Assembly: GCA_050185825.1 (NCBI GenBank)
Contig: JBFWZA010000002.1
Location: 124,001 to 188,000, forward strand
Origin: SZUA-309 sp050185825
Lineage (GTDB): Bacteria > Pseudomonadota > Gammaproteobacteria > Pseudomonadales > Azotimanducaceae
Direction: 5' to 3'
Length of the DNA: 64,000 bases
A model generated the notes under the pieces. That model was given only the letters and a program-made list of their open reading frames with translations. It did not search any database and was not told the origin of the DNA. The first letter of the stretch is position 1; the number at the start of each line of letters is the position of its first letter. Below, one piece after another: positions 16,612 to 24,252 of the stretch. A program made the translations under genes and the position numbers.

Positions 16612-18146
16612 TCTGCCGCCTCCGTCTGCGCAGCATCGGGCACCGGCAGGGCGATGGTCATGCGCGACTCGCGCGCACCGCCGGTGGCGTCGTGCACCAC
16701 GAGCCGGAGCTCCCAGGCCTTGGCGCCGCCGGTCATGGCGGTGAGGGTGTCCAGGTCCAGCCGGCCGAGGGTGCCCGCCGCCACGGGTCCGCGGATGCCG
16801 GCGCCGAAGGCCTGCCAGTCGTAGGGTGACGGCGTCTCGGGTTCGTCCTTCTTCTTCTTTTTCTTTGCCTTGGGGTCCTCTTCCGGCACGGCGACGCTGC
16901 CGGGCGCGGCGCGAACAGCCAGCTCCGCGCCTGCGAAGGACTTCGCGTCCGCATCGCCCTGCACCGCGAGCCAGATCTGCTCACCCTCGAGCGAGAGATC
17001 CACACCGGAGAGCCGGGCCCGGATGAAGGCGTCGGGGGCGGCGGCCAGCGCCCGCACGTAGTCCGCGCGGCCGTAGCCGGACACCTGGTCCACGCCTTCG
17101 GCGCCCACGTCCTCGGCGGACTGGACCAGGATGCGGCGGACCTCGTCCGCGGAGAGCTGCGGCCGGTTGCCGAGCAGCCGGGACGCCAGGCCGCTGACCA
17201 GCGCGGCGGAAAACGACGTGCCGGATGCCCGGTAGTAGGCGTCCGTGTCGCCCACGAAGGCGGCGCCTTCGTCGTAGTCCGGCGGGCTGGTGAGGCCGAT
17301 GAAATCGGTATCCCGGGCCCGCAGCGACAGCACGTCCACGCCGGGTGCCAAAAGCTCCAGGTGGCTGCCGAAGTTGGAGAAACCGGCCCGCTCGCCGTCC
17401 AGACCGCTCGCGCCCACCACCAGCACGCCGGGCAGGCTCGCGTAGCCGGCGCTGTCCGTGGACTGTCCCCGGTTGCCGGCGCTCACGACGATGAGCACGC
17501 CGTTGGCGGCCGCGTACTCGGCGGCTTCGCGCTCGAGGTCGGTGACGAGCTCGCTGCCGAGGCTCAGGTTGATCACCCGGGCGCCGTGATCTACCGCGTA
17601 ATAAACGGCGGCGGCCACCGCGGAGCTTCTGGCCTGACCGACGAAGTTGGCCACCTTGAGCGGCATGATCAGGGCGTCACCGTCCACCCCGGCGATGCCG
17701 AGGCCGTTGTTCGTGCAGGCGGCGATGATGCCGGCGATGTGGGTGCCGTGGCCGGACGTGTCCCAGGGGTTGTTGCTGCCGTCGACGAAGTTCCAGCCGA
17801 CGAGGTCGTCCACGTAGCCGTTGCCGTCGTCGTCGAAGCCGTTGTTCTCTTCGCGGGCGTTGCGCCAGAGCCGGGCGGCGGCGAAATCTTCGTGGGTGTA
17901 GTCGAGACCGGTGTCGATGACGGCCACGACCGTGGCGCGGCGCTGGCCGCTGTCGTGAGTGCCCGCGACATCCGTGTACACACGCAGGTTGTCGAGCGCC
18001 CACTGATCGTCGAAGTTCTGGCCCCAGCTGCCCCGTGAGTGCAGGTACGGATCGTCCGGCTGGGCGGCGCTCGAACTGCCGGCCAGACCCGCGCCTGCCG
18101 CCACCGCGAGCAGCGCGGGGAGCAGCCTGGATCGCCAGGGGATCAT
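16608..18146 (-). CDS. Subtilisin-like serine protease (S8)
   Basis: This 512-aa exported S8 protease has a signal peptide (residues 1-28) and almost no prodomain. The triad is Asp78 (VIDTGLD), His133 (GHGTHIAGI) and Ser311 (SGTSFSAALVSG). An Asp-rich loop (NNGFDDDGNGYVDD) at 101-114 resembles a calcium site. The C-terminal 150 residues form an extra beta-rich domain with a Lys run (KAKKKKKKDE). It overlaps the anti-sigma gene by four bases. Lacking its own prodomain, it could be held in check by another protein of the operon. Confidence 0.9.
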   Translation of the reverse strand: MIPWRSRLLPALLAVAAGAGLAGSSSAAQPDDPYLHSRGSWGQNFDDQWALDNLRVYTDVAGTHDSGQRRATVVAVIDTGLDYTHEDFAAARLWRNAREENNGFDDDGNGYVDDLVGWNFVDGSNNPWDTSGHGTHIAGIIAACTNNGLGIAGVDGDALIMPLKVANFVGQARSSAVAAAVYYAVDHGARVINLSLGSELVTDLEREAAEYAAANGVLIVVSAGNRGQSTDSAGYASLPGVLVVGASGLDGERAGFSNFGSHLELLAPGVDVLSLRARDTDFIGLTSPPDYDEGAAFVGDTDAYYRASGTSFSAALVSGLASRLLGNRPQLSADEVRRILVQSAEDVGAEGVDQVSGYGRADYVRALAAAPDAFIRARLSGVDLSLEGEQIWLAVQGDADAKSFAGAELAVRAAPGSVAVPEEDPKAKKKKKKDEPETPSPYDWQAFGAGIRGPVAAGTLGRLDLDTLTAMTGGAKAWELRLVVHDATGGARESRMTIALPVPDAAQTEAAE

Positions 18147-18853
18147 GGCTGCGGTACCCGTTCCAGCAGAATGACGAGCGGGCTCACGGAGAGCTCGGCG
18201 GCGATGCGCTCCAGATCGGCCCCTTCCGGCGCCGACACCTGGTAGATGCCCAGTGCCGACGGGCCGGCGACGATGTTCAGCCGGTGGCCGATCAGCAATG
18301 CCCGGGCATCCGCTTCAGAGATCCCGGGCGCGAACGAAAGGCTGAAGTCTGCCGCGAGGACAGGCGTCTCGCCGGCCACCGTCTCGAAACCACCGGCATC
18401 CACCGCCTCCTCGGAACGGCTGCCGACCATCACGGCGAGCCCCAGCAGCAGGGCGAACTGGCCCGCCACCACCACCCGGGCCAGCGTCGGTGTGGACGAC
18501 CACTGCAGGGCGTCCAGCACCCGCTGGATCAGGCCAGGACGGCCGTCGTCCGACTGCGCCTGTCCGCGGGCGCCCGCATCCCGGCCCACCTCGCCCACCA
18601 CCAGCGGTGGCTCGGGCGCTTCCTGAGTGATGCCGTCGAGCCGGGACATGGCGCGCTGCAGGATGGCGGGATCGTAGGCCGGCTCGTCGGGGGCGCGCTC
18701 GGCCACGGTCTCGGCAAAGAGCGTGAGCTCATGGAGCTCGTCGGCAGAGATGGCGCCGCTGTCGATGAACGCCTGCACGGCACGGGTTTCCTCGTCGCTC
18801 AGGGTCCCGGCCACGAACCAGGGCAGCAGTTCCTGGGCTTCACGGCGGTTCAC
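18143..18853 (-). CDS. Transmembrane anti-sigma factor with propeptide-like periplasmic domain
   Basis: This 236-aa protein lies immediately downstream of, and overlaps, the ECF sigma gene. The cytoplasmic N-terminus (EAQELLPWFVAGTLSDEETRAV) matches the anti-sigma domain but lacks the HxxxCxxC zinc ligands. One membrane helix lies at about residues 124-145 (RVVVAGQFALLLGLAVMVG). The periplasmic C-terminus, with GIYQVSAPEGADLERIAAEL and a VILLERVP ending, resembles the inhibitory propeptide fold of S8 proteases. That similarity is my inference from pattern. It would tie sigma release to the subtilases encoded next. Confidence 0.78.
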   Translation of the reverse strand: MNRREAQELLPWFVAGTLSDEETRAVQAFIDSGAISADELHELTLFAETVAERAPDEPAYDPAILQRAMSRLDGITQEAPEPPLVVGEVGRDAGARGQAQSDDGRPGLIQRVLDALQWSSTPTLARVVVAGQFALLLGLAVMVGSRSEEAVDAGGFETVAGETPVLAADFSLSFAPGISEADARALLIGHRLNIVAGPSALGIYQVSAPEGADLERIAAELSVSPLVILLERVPQP

Positions 18854-19443
18854 GACACCATCTCCACGCTGTCCGGGTCGAAGCCGGCCGCCGTGAGGTA
18901 GCCCTTGAGCTGCTTGCGGGCATGGAACATGCGGGTCTTCACCGTGTTTTCCGGGCAGCCCACCACCTCGGCGATCTCCTGGTAGGACAGGCCGTGAAAG
19001 AAGGTCAGCTCGATCACGTCGCGGTGGTCCGTGGAGAGCCTGCCGAGCGCGCCGGTCAGGGCGGTTTTCAGCACGCTGCGGTCGTGCTCCACGGCTGCGG
19101 AGATCTCCTGCTCGTCGGCGATGGGCGGCGCGTCGTCCACGTCCACCGTGTCGAGCTGCTTCCGGCGCACGGCGTTCAGCGCCAGGTGCCGGGTGATGCC
19201 CAGGATCCAGGTGCTGACCTTGGACCGGCCCTCGAAGCGGGCGGCGGTTTTCCAGACTTCCAGCATCACGTCGTTGGTTACCTCTTCTGCCTTGGTCACG
19301 TCGGAGATCAGGCGGTGGGTGTATCGGAACACCCGCTCGCCGTACTCGCGGAACAGCAGCTCGAAAGCGGCCCGGTCGCCCGCAGCGATGCGGGCCACCA
19401 GGGCCTGGTCCTGCTCATCTGTCGCGGTGGCGTCTGTCGACAT
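18850..19443 (-). CDS. ECF (extracytoplasmic function) RNA polymerase sigma factor
   Basis: This 197-aa sigma-70 family protein contains region 2 (AFELLFREYGERVFRYTHRLISD, EEVTNDVMLEVWKTAARFEGRSKVSTWILGITRHLALNA). Region 4 is LSTDHRDVIELTFFHGLSYQEIAEVVGCPENTVKTRMFHARKQLK. It starts the operon sigma, anti-sigma, subtilase, subtilase, 361-aa protein, all with overlapping ends. A promoter with the same boxes as two other local genes lies at 19559-19586, implying positive autoregulation. Confidence 0.93.
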   Translation of the reverse strand: MSTDATATDEQDQALVARIAAGDRAAFELLFREYGERVFRYTHRLISDVTKAEEVTNDVMLEVWKTAARFEGRSKVSTWILGITRHLALNAVRRKQLDTVDVDDAPPIADEQEISAAVEHDRSVLKTALTGALGRLSTDHRDVIELTFFHGLSYQEIAEVVGCPENTVKTRMFHARKQLKGYLTAAGFDPDSVEMVS

Positions 19444-19558
19444 GCTCCCTGCCTGAGTGACAGCCTGAATCGGGCAGCCGGCCCGGCATTTCGCCCTGGC
19501 CTCGCTGACTGCCCATCAAACCGGACCGCGACCGCTGAAACTGCGTTCCGCTCCATAG

Positions 19559-19586
19559 GTCACGACGACCCGGAAACAGGTTCAAA
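19559..19586 (-). promoter_or_regulatory. ECF-sigma promoter of the sigma operon
   Basis: Minus strand TTTGAACC (19586-19579), 14 bases, CGTGAC (19564-19559). It lies about 115 bases before the sigma start codon and matches the two other sites at 12770-12797 and 19713-19740 exactly in both boxes and spacing. Confidence 0.83.
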
Positions 19587-19712
19587 CGATCCGTGCTGAA
19601 TATTTGCCGCGCGTGGCCGAGTGCCGCGCGTGCGGCCGCTTCCCCCCGGAAACCCGGTCATTAACGCCCCAAAAAGCGGTTTTTTCAACCACGCGCCCGA
19701 ATTCGGAAATGA

Positions 19713-19740
19713 TTTGAACCCCCCGCGGCAGCGGCGTGAC
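19713..19740 (+). promoter_or_regulatory. ECF-sigma promoter of the 57-aa gene
   Basis: Plus strand TTTGAACC (19713-19720), 14 bases, CGTGAC (19735-19740), followed by TCAAC as at the promoter near 12770. It diverges from the sigma operon promoter and lies about 64 bases upstream of the small gene. Confidence 0.83.
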
Positions 19741-19803
19741 TCAACTTTCGAGCGGGGCTGAACCCGCGACGGGATCGAGAGAAGAGAGCGAGGGAGAACC
19801 GTC

Positions 19804-19977
19804 ATGATGACCGTAAGAGAGAAGCTGATGAGCGATGCCCTGACCGACGCGGAGCGCGATCTGCTGGACATCTGGTTCAACGACAGGGCCGACCCCTTCG
19901 TCGCCCGCCATCGGGCCTGGGAAGAGGTGAGCCGGCGGGCGCGCCGCGGCCAGCCGGACCTGCTGGCCCGCTGGTAG
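19804..19977 (+). CDS. Small 57-aa protein under ECF-sigma control
   Basis: An ATG at 19804, preceded by GAGGGAGAACCGTC, opens a 57-codon frame ending TAG at 19977. The product is highly charged and helical (REKLMSDALTDAERDLLDIWFNDR, WEEVSRRARRGQPDLLARW), with no signal peptide or membrane segment. It shares the divergent promoter region of the sigma operon and is followed by a GC-rich inverted repeat (19988-20023) that could terminate transcription. It may be a cytoplasmic modulator of the regulon. No family was recognised, but promoter, ribosome site and terminator argue that it is a gene. Confidence 0.65.
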   Translation: MMTVREKLMSDALTDAERDLLDIWFNDRADPFVARHRAWEEVSRRARRGQPDLLARW

Positions 19978-20057
19978 CGGCCGAACACCTGCCGTCCCGG
20001 CGGGGCGGCGGCCGGGACAGGCAGTCCGGCCGCCGCCCGGAGCGCCGGCCGGTTGGC

Positions 20058-20705
20058 TCAGGCGGCCTGGCAGCCGGCCGTCCCGGCGTCCGCGTCCGGC
20101 AGACGCTCCACCGGCCGGAAGTCGATGGGCCGGCCGACGGTGAGCAGCTCACGCAGCGGCTCATCCATCTCCAGGAAGCTGGAATCCGGCTCGCCGCCCA
20201 CCGCCTCCACCACGCCGGAGAAGAACGCCCGGGCCGTGGCCACCGCCGCGATGTCGAAGATCTCGGCGTCGCTGAAGCCGTGATGCCTGAGACCCGCCAC
20301 CTCACCCGCCGTCACCTGCCAGGGGCGGGTGGCTGCTTTTCCGGCGTAGTCCATCATGGCCATCTCTGCCGGGGTCAGAATCTCTGCCGCCGCCTCGCCA
20401 CCGCTGACGATGGCGCGGACCTCGGCCTCCGAGTACCACTCGAGCAGCGCCTTACCGTGAGCCAGCGAGCAGTAGGAGCTTCGCAAAGCGAGCGCCGCGG
20501 CGAGCGTGGCGAGCTCGAAACGTCTTGGCGCCACGTGGGAACGAATACCACGCTGGAGATCGGCCCACAGGCTCATGATCTCCGGGCGGTGGCTGAACGG
20601 CCGGGCATAGTTCGGGACGAATCCCCAGCCCCCCTGCTGGCGCTCGTAGAGTGTCCGCACGGCCCCCGTCGCTTCGCTCGGGGGCGTAGTCTTCAAGAAC
20701 GACAT
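20058..20705 (-). CDS. Carboxymuconolactone decarboxylase/AhpD-like protein
   Basis: This 215-aa helical protein belongs to the AhpD/CMD superfamily. The core is AALALRSSYCSLAHGKAL (about residues 72-89), with a Cys-x3-His in place of the redox CxxC of true AhpD. The C-terminal half repeats a FSDAEIFDIAAVATARAFFSG helix characteristic of the family. Proteins of this type act as alkylhydroperoxidase-like enzymes or of unknown role. The ATG has AAGGAGAAG upstream. The gene lies next to an oxygenase and may belong to the same transcript. Confidence 0.8.
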   Translation of the reverse strand: MSFLKTTPPSEATGAVRTLYERQQGGWGFVPNYARPFSHRPEIMSLWADLQRGIRSHVAPRRFELATLAAALALRSSYCSLAHGKALLEWYSEAEVRAIVSGGEAAAEILTPAEMAMMDYAGKAATRPWQVTAGEVAGLRHHGFSDAEIFDIAAVATARAFFSGVVEAVGGEPDSSFLEMDEPLRELLTVGRPIDFRPVERLPDADAGTAGCQAA

Positions 20706-20794
20706 TCATCTTCTCCTTCCTTAACACCTGTTCGATGCCCCTTCGAGGCAGGTCGGTCGCGCAGGCGCGAGGCGCGAGCGCCGACTGCGCAGGT

Positions 20795-21766
20795 CTACCT
20801 GCTGCACAGGTAGTGACTGATCTGCACTTCCTCGCCCTGATCCGCGTAGTCGCCCGCCGTGCGCAGCCGCCGGAACTCACCCCAGTTGATGGGGCGGTAA
20901 CGGGCCGGGTGGCCTTCGTCCACCGTGCTCGGCAGCGGCGCATAACTCGCTGCGTACGCCGGATTCAGGAAGAACGGCACGCTGTAGCGGTCACGTTCCG
21001 TGTTGGTGATGACCCGGTGCAGGGCCGCGGCGTAGCGGTCGTTGGACCACACCTGGACGATGTCGCCGATGTTCACCACCAGGGCATCGTTGCGGGGTTC
21101 CACCAGGTGCCAGGCCCCGTCGTGGAAGACCTCGAGTCCCGGCTCGTCCGCCTGCAGCAGCACGGTGAGCGCGCCGGCGTCCGTGTGGTGGTTGACGCCG
21201 AGCCAGCCCGACTCCGGCACCGCGATGCCTGCCGGCCGCGCCGGCTCTGGACAGGCCGGGTAGTGGTTCAGCCGCACGAAGCTCGTGTGATTCGGACTGA
21301 ACGGCGCCGTCAGCGAGTCGGCCGGCATGCCCAGGTTGCGGGCGATGGCGTCGATGAGCGCGAATGCCAGCTTCTCGCAGGACCGGTAGTAAGCCAGCAC
21401 CGCCGGCTTGAAGCCGGGCAGCGAGCGCGGCCAGCGCGGCACCAGGACCGGCTCCGAGCCGTCCGTGGGCAGCTCCGCGGGGCCGTAGTCGAACACCTCC
21501 TTCCAGTCGAGGGTGTTCTTGGTCAGCTCGTGGTCGAAATAGCCCCAGGGATTTTCCGCGGTCCGCGCGATCGCCCGCTTGACCGCCGGTGGCTGCGCGA
21601 AGAACTCGTGCATCCGCGTCTTCAGGTTGTCGATCACCGACGGCTCGACACCGTGGTTCACCACCTGAAAGAAACCCCAGCGGCGGCAGGCGTCGTCCAG
21701 CGCCGCGAGCGTTGCGGGATCGTAGAGGCTCGTGATGTCGATCACGGGTACGTTCCTGTTTTCCAT
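20795..21766 (-). CDS. 2-oxoglutarate/Fe(II)-dependent oxygenase, isopenicillin-N-synthase family
   Basis: This 323-aa oxygenase has the DIOX_N domain (VPVIDITSL, WGFFQVVNHGV) and the catalytic jelly roll. Iron ligands are His and Asp of HHTDAG near residue 194 and the distal His in ALHRVITN, followed by RYSVPFFL where the 2-oxoglutarate-binding Arg is expected. AAGGAGACGAAC precedes the ATG. The substrate is unknown; relatives hydroxylate or desaturate small metabolites. It lies 28 bases from the cysteine synthase fusion, suggesting co-transcription. Confidence 0.88.
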   Translation of the reverse strand: MENRNVPVIDITSLYDPATLAALDDACRRWGFFQVVNHGVEPSVIDNLKTRMHEFFAQPPAVKRAIARTAENPWGYFDHELTKNTLDWKEVFDYGPAELPTDGSEPVLVPRWPRSLPGFKPAVLAYYRSCEKLAFALIDAIARNLGMPADSLTAPFSPNHTSFVRLNHYPACPEPARPAGIAVPESGWLGVNHHTDAGALTVLLQADEPGLEVFHDGAWHLVEPRNDALVVNIGDIVQVWSNDRYAAALHRVITNTERDRYSVPFFLNPAYAASYAPLPSTVDEGHPARYRPINWGEFRRLRTAGDYADQGEEVQISHYLCSR

Positions 21767-21794
21767 GTTCGTCTCCTTGTGAATGGGGGTGCGC

Positions 21795-23303
21795 TCAGGC
21801 GGCCGTCTGCCGCGGGTGCAGCCACTTGGGCAGGAGGTCGTAGGGGTTTACGTGAGCGTCTCTGTCGAACGTCACGCCCTGCTCGACGAGCCTCTCCACC
21901 ATCGTTCCTTCCCGGCACTCGTCGAAGAGATCGGTGGCGCCGCCGATGTGCTCGCCGCCGATGTAGATCTGCGGAATGGTGGGTTGCCCCGTCCGCGCCA
22001 GCAGCACCGCGCGGATCTTTCCGCCGAGGTCGCCTTCCTGGTAAGCCACCGAATCCAGATCGACGCTCGTGTAGGGGACCTTCATCGCCGCGAAGAGCTT
22101 GCGCACGGACCAGCAGAATTCGCACCACTCGAGCGCAAACAGCACCACCGGCTCCGTTGCCGTGATCTGGTCGACGTACGCCTCTGCAGCCGGGTCCAGG
22201 ACCGGTGCCGTCGCGGGGGCCGGTGCCGGCTGGGGCGTGTTCGACGGCGCGCGAGCCGGCACGTCGAAACGGTAGCTGGGCGTCGACCGGGAGATCTCGA
22301 TCTCTGCGTCGTTCATGTCCTCGCCGATGTCGGCAAACAGCGGCGTGGAGAGGTAGCGCTCGCCGGTGTCGTGCAGGATGCAGACGACGTTGCTGCCCTT
22401 CGGCGCCGTGCGGGCGATGGTCAGCGCCGCTGCCAGGCTGCCGCCGGACGAGGTACCCGCGAAGATGCCCTCGCGTCGGGCGAGATCCCGGCAGAGCTGC
22501 ATGGCGTCGCTGCCGGCCACGGCGACGATCTCGTCCACCCACCCCGCGTCCATGGCGTCCTGGGTGAGCCGGGAGATGAAGTCCGGCGCCCAGCCCTGCA
22601 TCAGGTGCGGGCGGAAGCTGGGGTGGCTGCCGGCAGGCGAGCCGTCCGGGTTGCGCGGCTGCGGGATGCCGCCGGCGAGCACGGGTGAGTTGTCCGGCTC
22701 TGCGGCGATGATCCGCGTCGCCGGGTCGTTGGCCTTCAGCGCCCGGGCAACGCCCTTGAGGGTGCCGCCGGTGCCGAAACCGGAGACGAAGTAGTCGATC
22801 CGCTCGCCGGCCATGTCGGCGATGATCTCGGCCGCCGTGGTCCGGGAGTGGACGTCGGCGTTGGCCTCGTTCTCGAACTGCCGGCAGAGATACCAGCCGT
22901 GGGTCGCGGCGAGCTCTTTTGCCTTGTTGATCATGCCCGTGCCTTTCTCGGCTGCCGGGGTGAGCACCACCTTCGCGCCGAGGAAGCGCAGCAGCTTGCG
23001 CCGCTCCACGGAGAAGCTCTCGGCCATGGTCACCACCAGGGGGTAGCCCTTCGTGGCGCAGACCATGGCGAGACCGATGCCGGTGTTGCCGCTGGTGGCC
23101 TCGATCACGGTCTGGCCGGGCGCGAGCTCGCCGCTGGCCTCCGCGGCCTCGATCACGGCCCTCGCCATGCGGTCCTTCACCGAGCCCATGGGGTTGAAGG
23201 CCTCCACCTTCACGTAGACGTTGACGCCTTCCGGGGCGAGCCGGTTCAGACGGACCAGCGGTGTGTGGCCAATCGTGTCAAGAATGTTGCTGTAGCGGGT
23301 CAT
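21795..23303 (-). CDS. Cysteine synthase fused to a C-terminal glutaredoxin domain
   Basis: This is a PLP-dependent O-acetylserine sulfhydrylase or cystathionine beta-synthase-like enzyme joined to glutaredoxin. Residues 1-320 hold the PLP lysine in NPMGSVKDRM, the substrate loop TSGNTGIG and the phosphate-binding GFGTGGT. After a Pro/Ala linker (about 345-370) comes a glutaredoxin domain with active site EWCEFCW and a TIPQIYIGGEHIGG segment. The ATG at 23303 has GAGGAGG five bases upstream and is preferred over an upstream in-frame ATG at 23345. The fusion may couple cysteine formation to thiol redox control. Confidence 0.9.
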   Translation of the reverse strand: MTRYSNILDTIGHTPLVRLNRLAPEGVNVYVKVEAFNPMGSVKDRMARAVIEAAEASGELAPGQTVIEATSGNTGIGLAMVCATKGYPLVVTMAESFSVERRKLLRFLGAKVVLTPAAEKGTGMINKAKELAATHGWYLCRQFENEANADVHSRTTAAEIIADMAGERIDYFVSGFGTGGTLKGVARALKANDPATRIIAAEPDNSPVLAGGIPQPRNPDGSPAGSHPSFRPHLMQGWAPDFISRLTQDAMDAGWVDEIVAVAGSDAMQLCRDLARREGIFAGTSSGGSLAAALTIARTAPKGSNVVCILHDTGERYLSTPLFADIGEDMNDAEIEISRSTPSYRFDVPARAPSNTPQPAPAPATAPVLDPAAEAYVDQITATEPVVLFALEWCEFCWSVRKLFAAMKVPYTSVDLDSVAYQEGDLGGKIRAVLLARTGQPTIPQIYIGGEHIGGATDLFDECREGTMVERLVEQGVTFDRDAHVNPYDLLPKWLHPRQTAA

Positions 23304-23425
23304 GTTGCCTCCTCGAAAACGGGGATTTCCGTTGTCGGGAGGCATCCTCTGCCTCGAGCGAGGTACCCAGCGTTGTAGCGGGCGTGGTTTTTTGCCCGGC
23401 GCTCAGCCGGCGGCAGCGCCTGGAA

Positions 23426-24124
23426 TCAGCCGGCCGCGACCCCGGGTTCGCTGGCCATCAGCTCGCCCACGTGGAACCCGCGCCGCCGCATACCGGCCCG
23501 GAACTCTTCGTAGAAGCGCTCCGGCACGGAGCCCGCCACCACGTCGTTTGCGACCAGTGCGGCCGCCCAGGCCGCGACCAGGGGAAACTCGTCGAGGAGG
23601 TTTGTGCCCAGCCATCGATCCACGTACAAGAACCGTTGCAGGAACGGCGCGTAGGCGGCATCCACAAGCGACAGATCCGGGCCGTTGAAGAACGGACCGT
23701 CGTTGCCGCGCTCCGTGGCCAGCGCTTCCTCCAGCTTGGCGAGCCGCGGTCGCGCGCCTGCCAGCCGCTCCGCCCGGTCGTCGGGTGAGGTGGTGTAGTA
23801 GATCCCGGACAGGGCCGGTGTGAAGGTGGTGATGAAGTCGGTCCAGGCCCGGTTGCGGGCCCGCTTGATCAGGTCGTCCGGGTGCAGGCGCGGGGATTCG
23901 GCCTCGTCCAGGTACTCGGCGATGGCATTCGACTCGAACAGGGGCTCGCCATCCACCTGCAGCACGGGCACCTTGCCGTGGGGCGATATGGCCAGGAACC
24001 AGTCGGGCTTGTTCCCGAGATCGATGTAGGTCACCTCGAAGGGAATCGACTTCGCACGCAACACGATCACGGCGCGCTGAACCCAGGGTCAGGTGACGGA
24101 GCTGACGAGATGGTACTTCGCCAT
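23426..24124 (-). CDS. Glutathione S-transferase, candidate selenoprotein with in-frame TGA at the catalytic Cys
   Basis: Reading from the ATG at 24124 the protein begins MAKYHLVSSVT, then TGA (24091-24089), then PWVQRAVIVLRAKSIPFEV. Related GSTs have Cys at this exact position in a TCPW motif, where it is the catalytic thiol. Downstream, the thioredoxin-fold part (KPDWFLAISPHGKVPVLQVDG, FESNAIAEYLDE) and the helical C-terminal domain are intact, giving 232 residues. A GGAG ribosome site precedes the ATG. A stem-loop suited to bacterial selenocysteine insertion follows the TGA. The alternatives are a nonsense mutation or re-initiation at GTG 24070, giving a 214-aa protein without the active site. 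Confidence 0.72.
24054..24091 (-). promoter_or_regulatory. Putative bacterial SECIS stem-loop after in-frame TGA
   Basis: After the TGA (24091-24089) come 11 bases, then GCGCGC (24077-24072), a 12-base loop starting CGTG, and GCGTGC (24059-24054). The stem is 6 bp with one G-U pair. The loop has G at its second position and begins 18 bases after the TGA, within the spacing described for bacterial SECIS elements. A stem this short is not proof. Confidence 0.45.
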
Positions 24125-24252
24125 CATGGCTCTCCGTTGACGGTCCCGGACACCTTGGCCCTTCGTTGCTTCCACTGCAACCCCGAGGCGTCGATGGCAA
24201 TATCGCGTCGCACGAAGGTATGCTCGCCACACGTTGGCAGCGGGGGAGAAAG

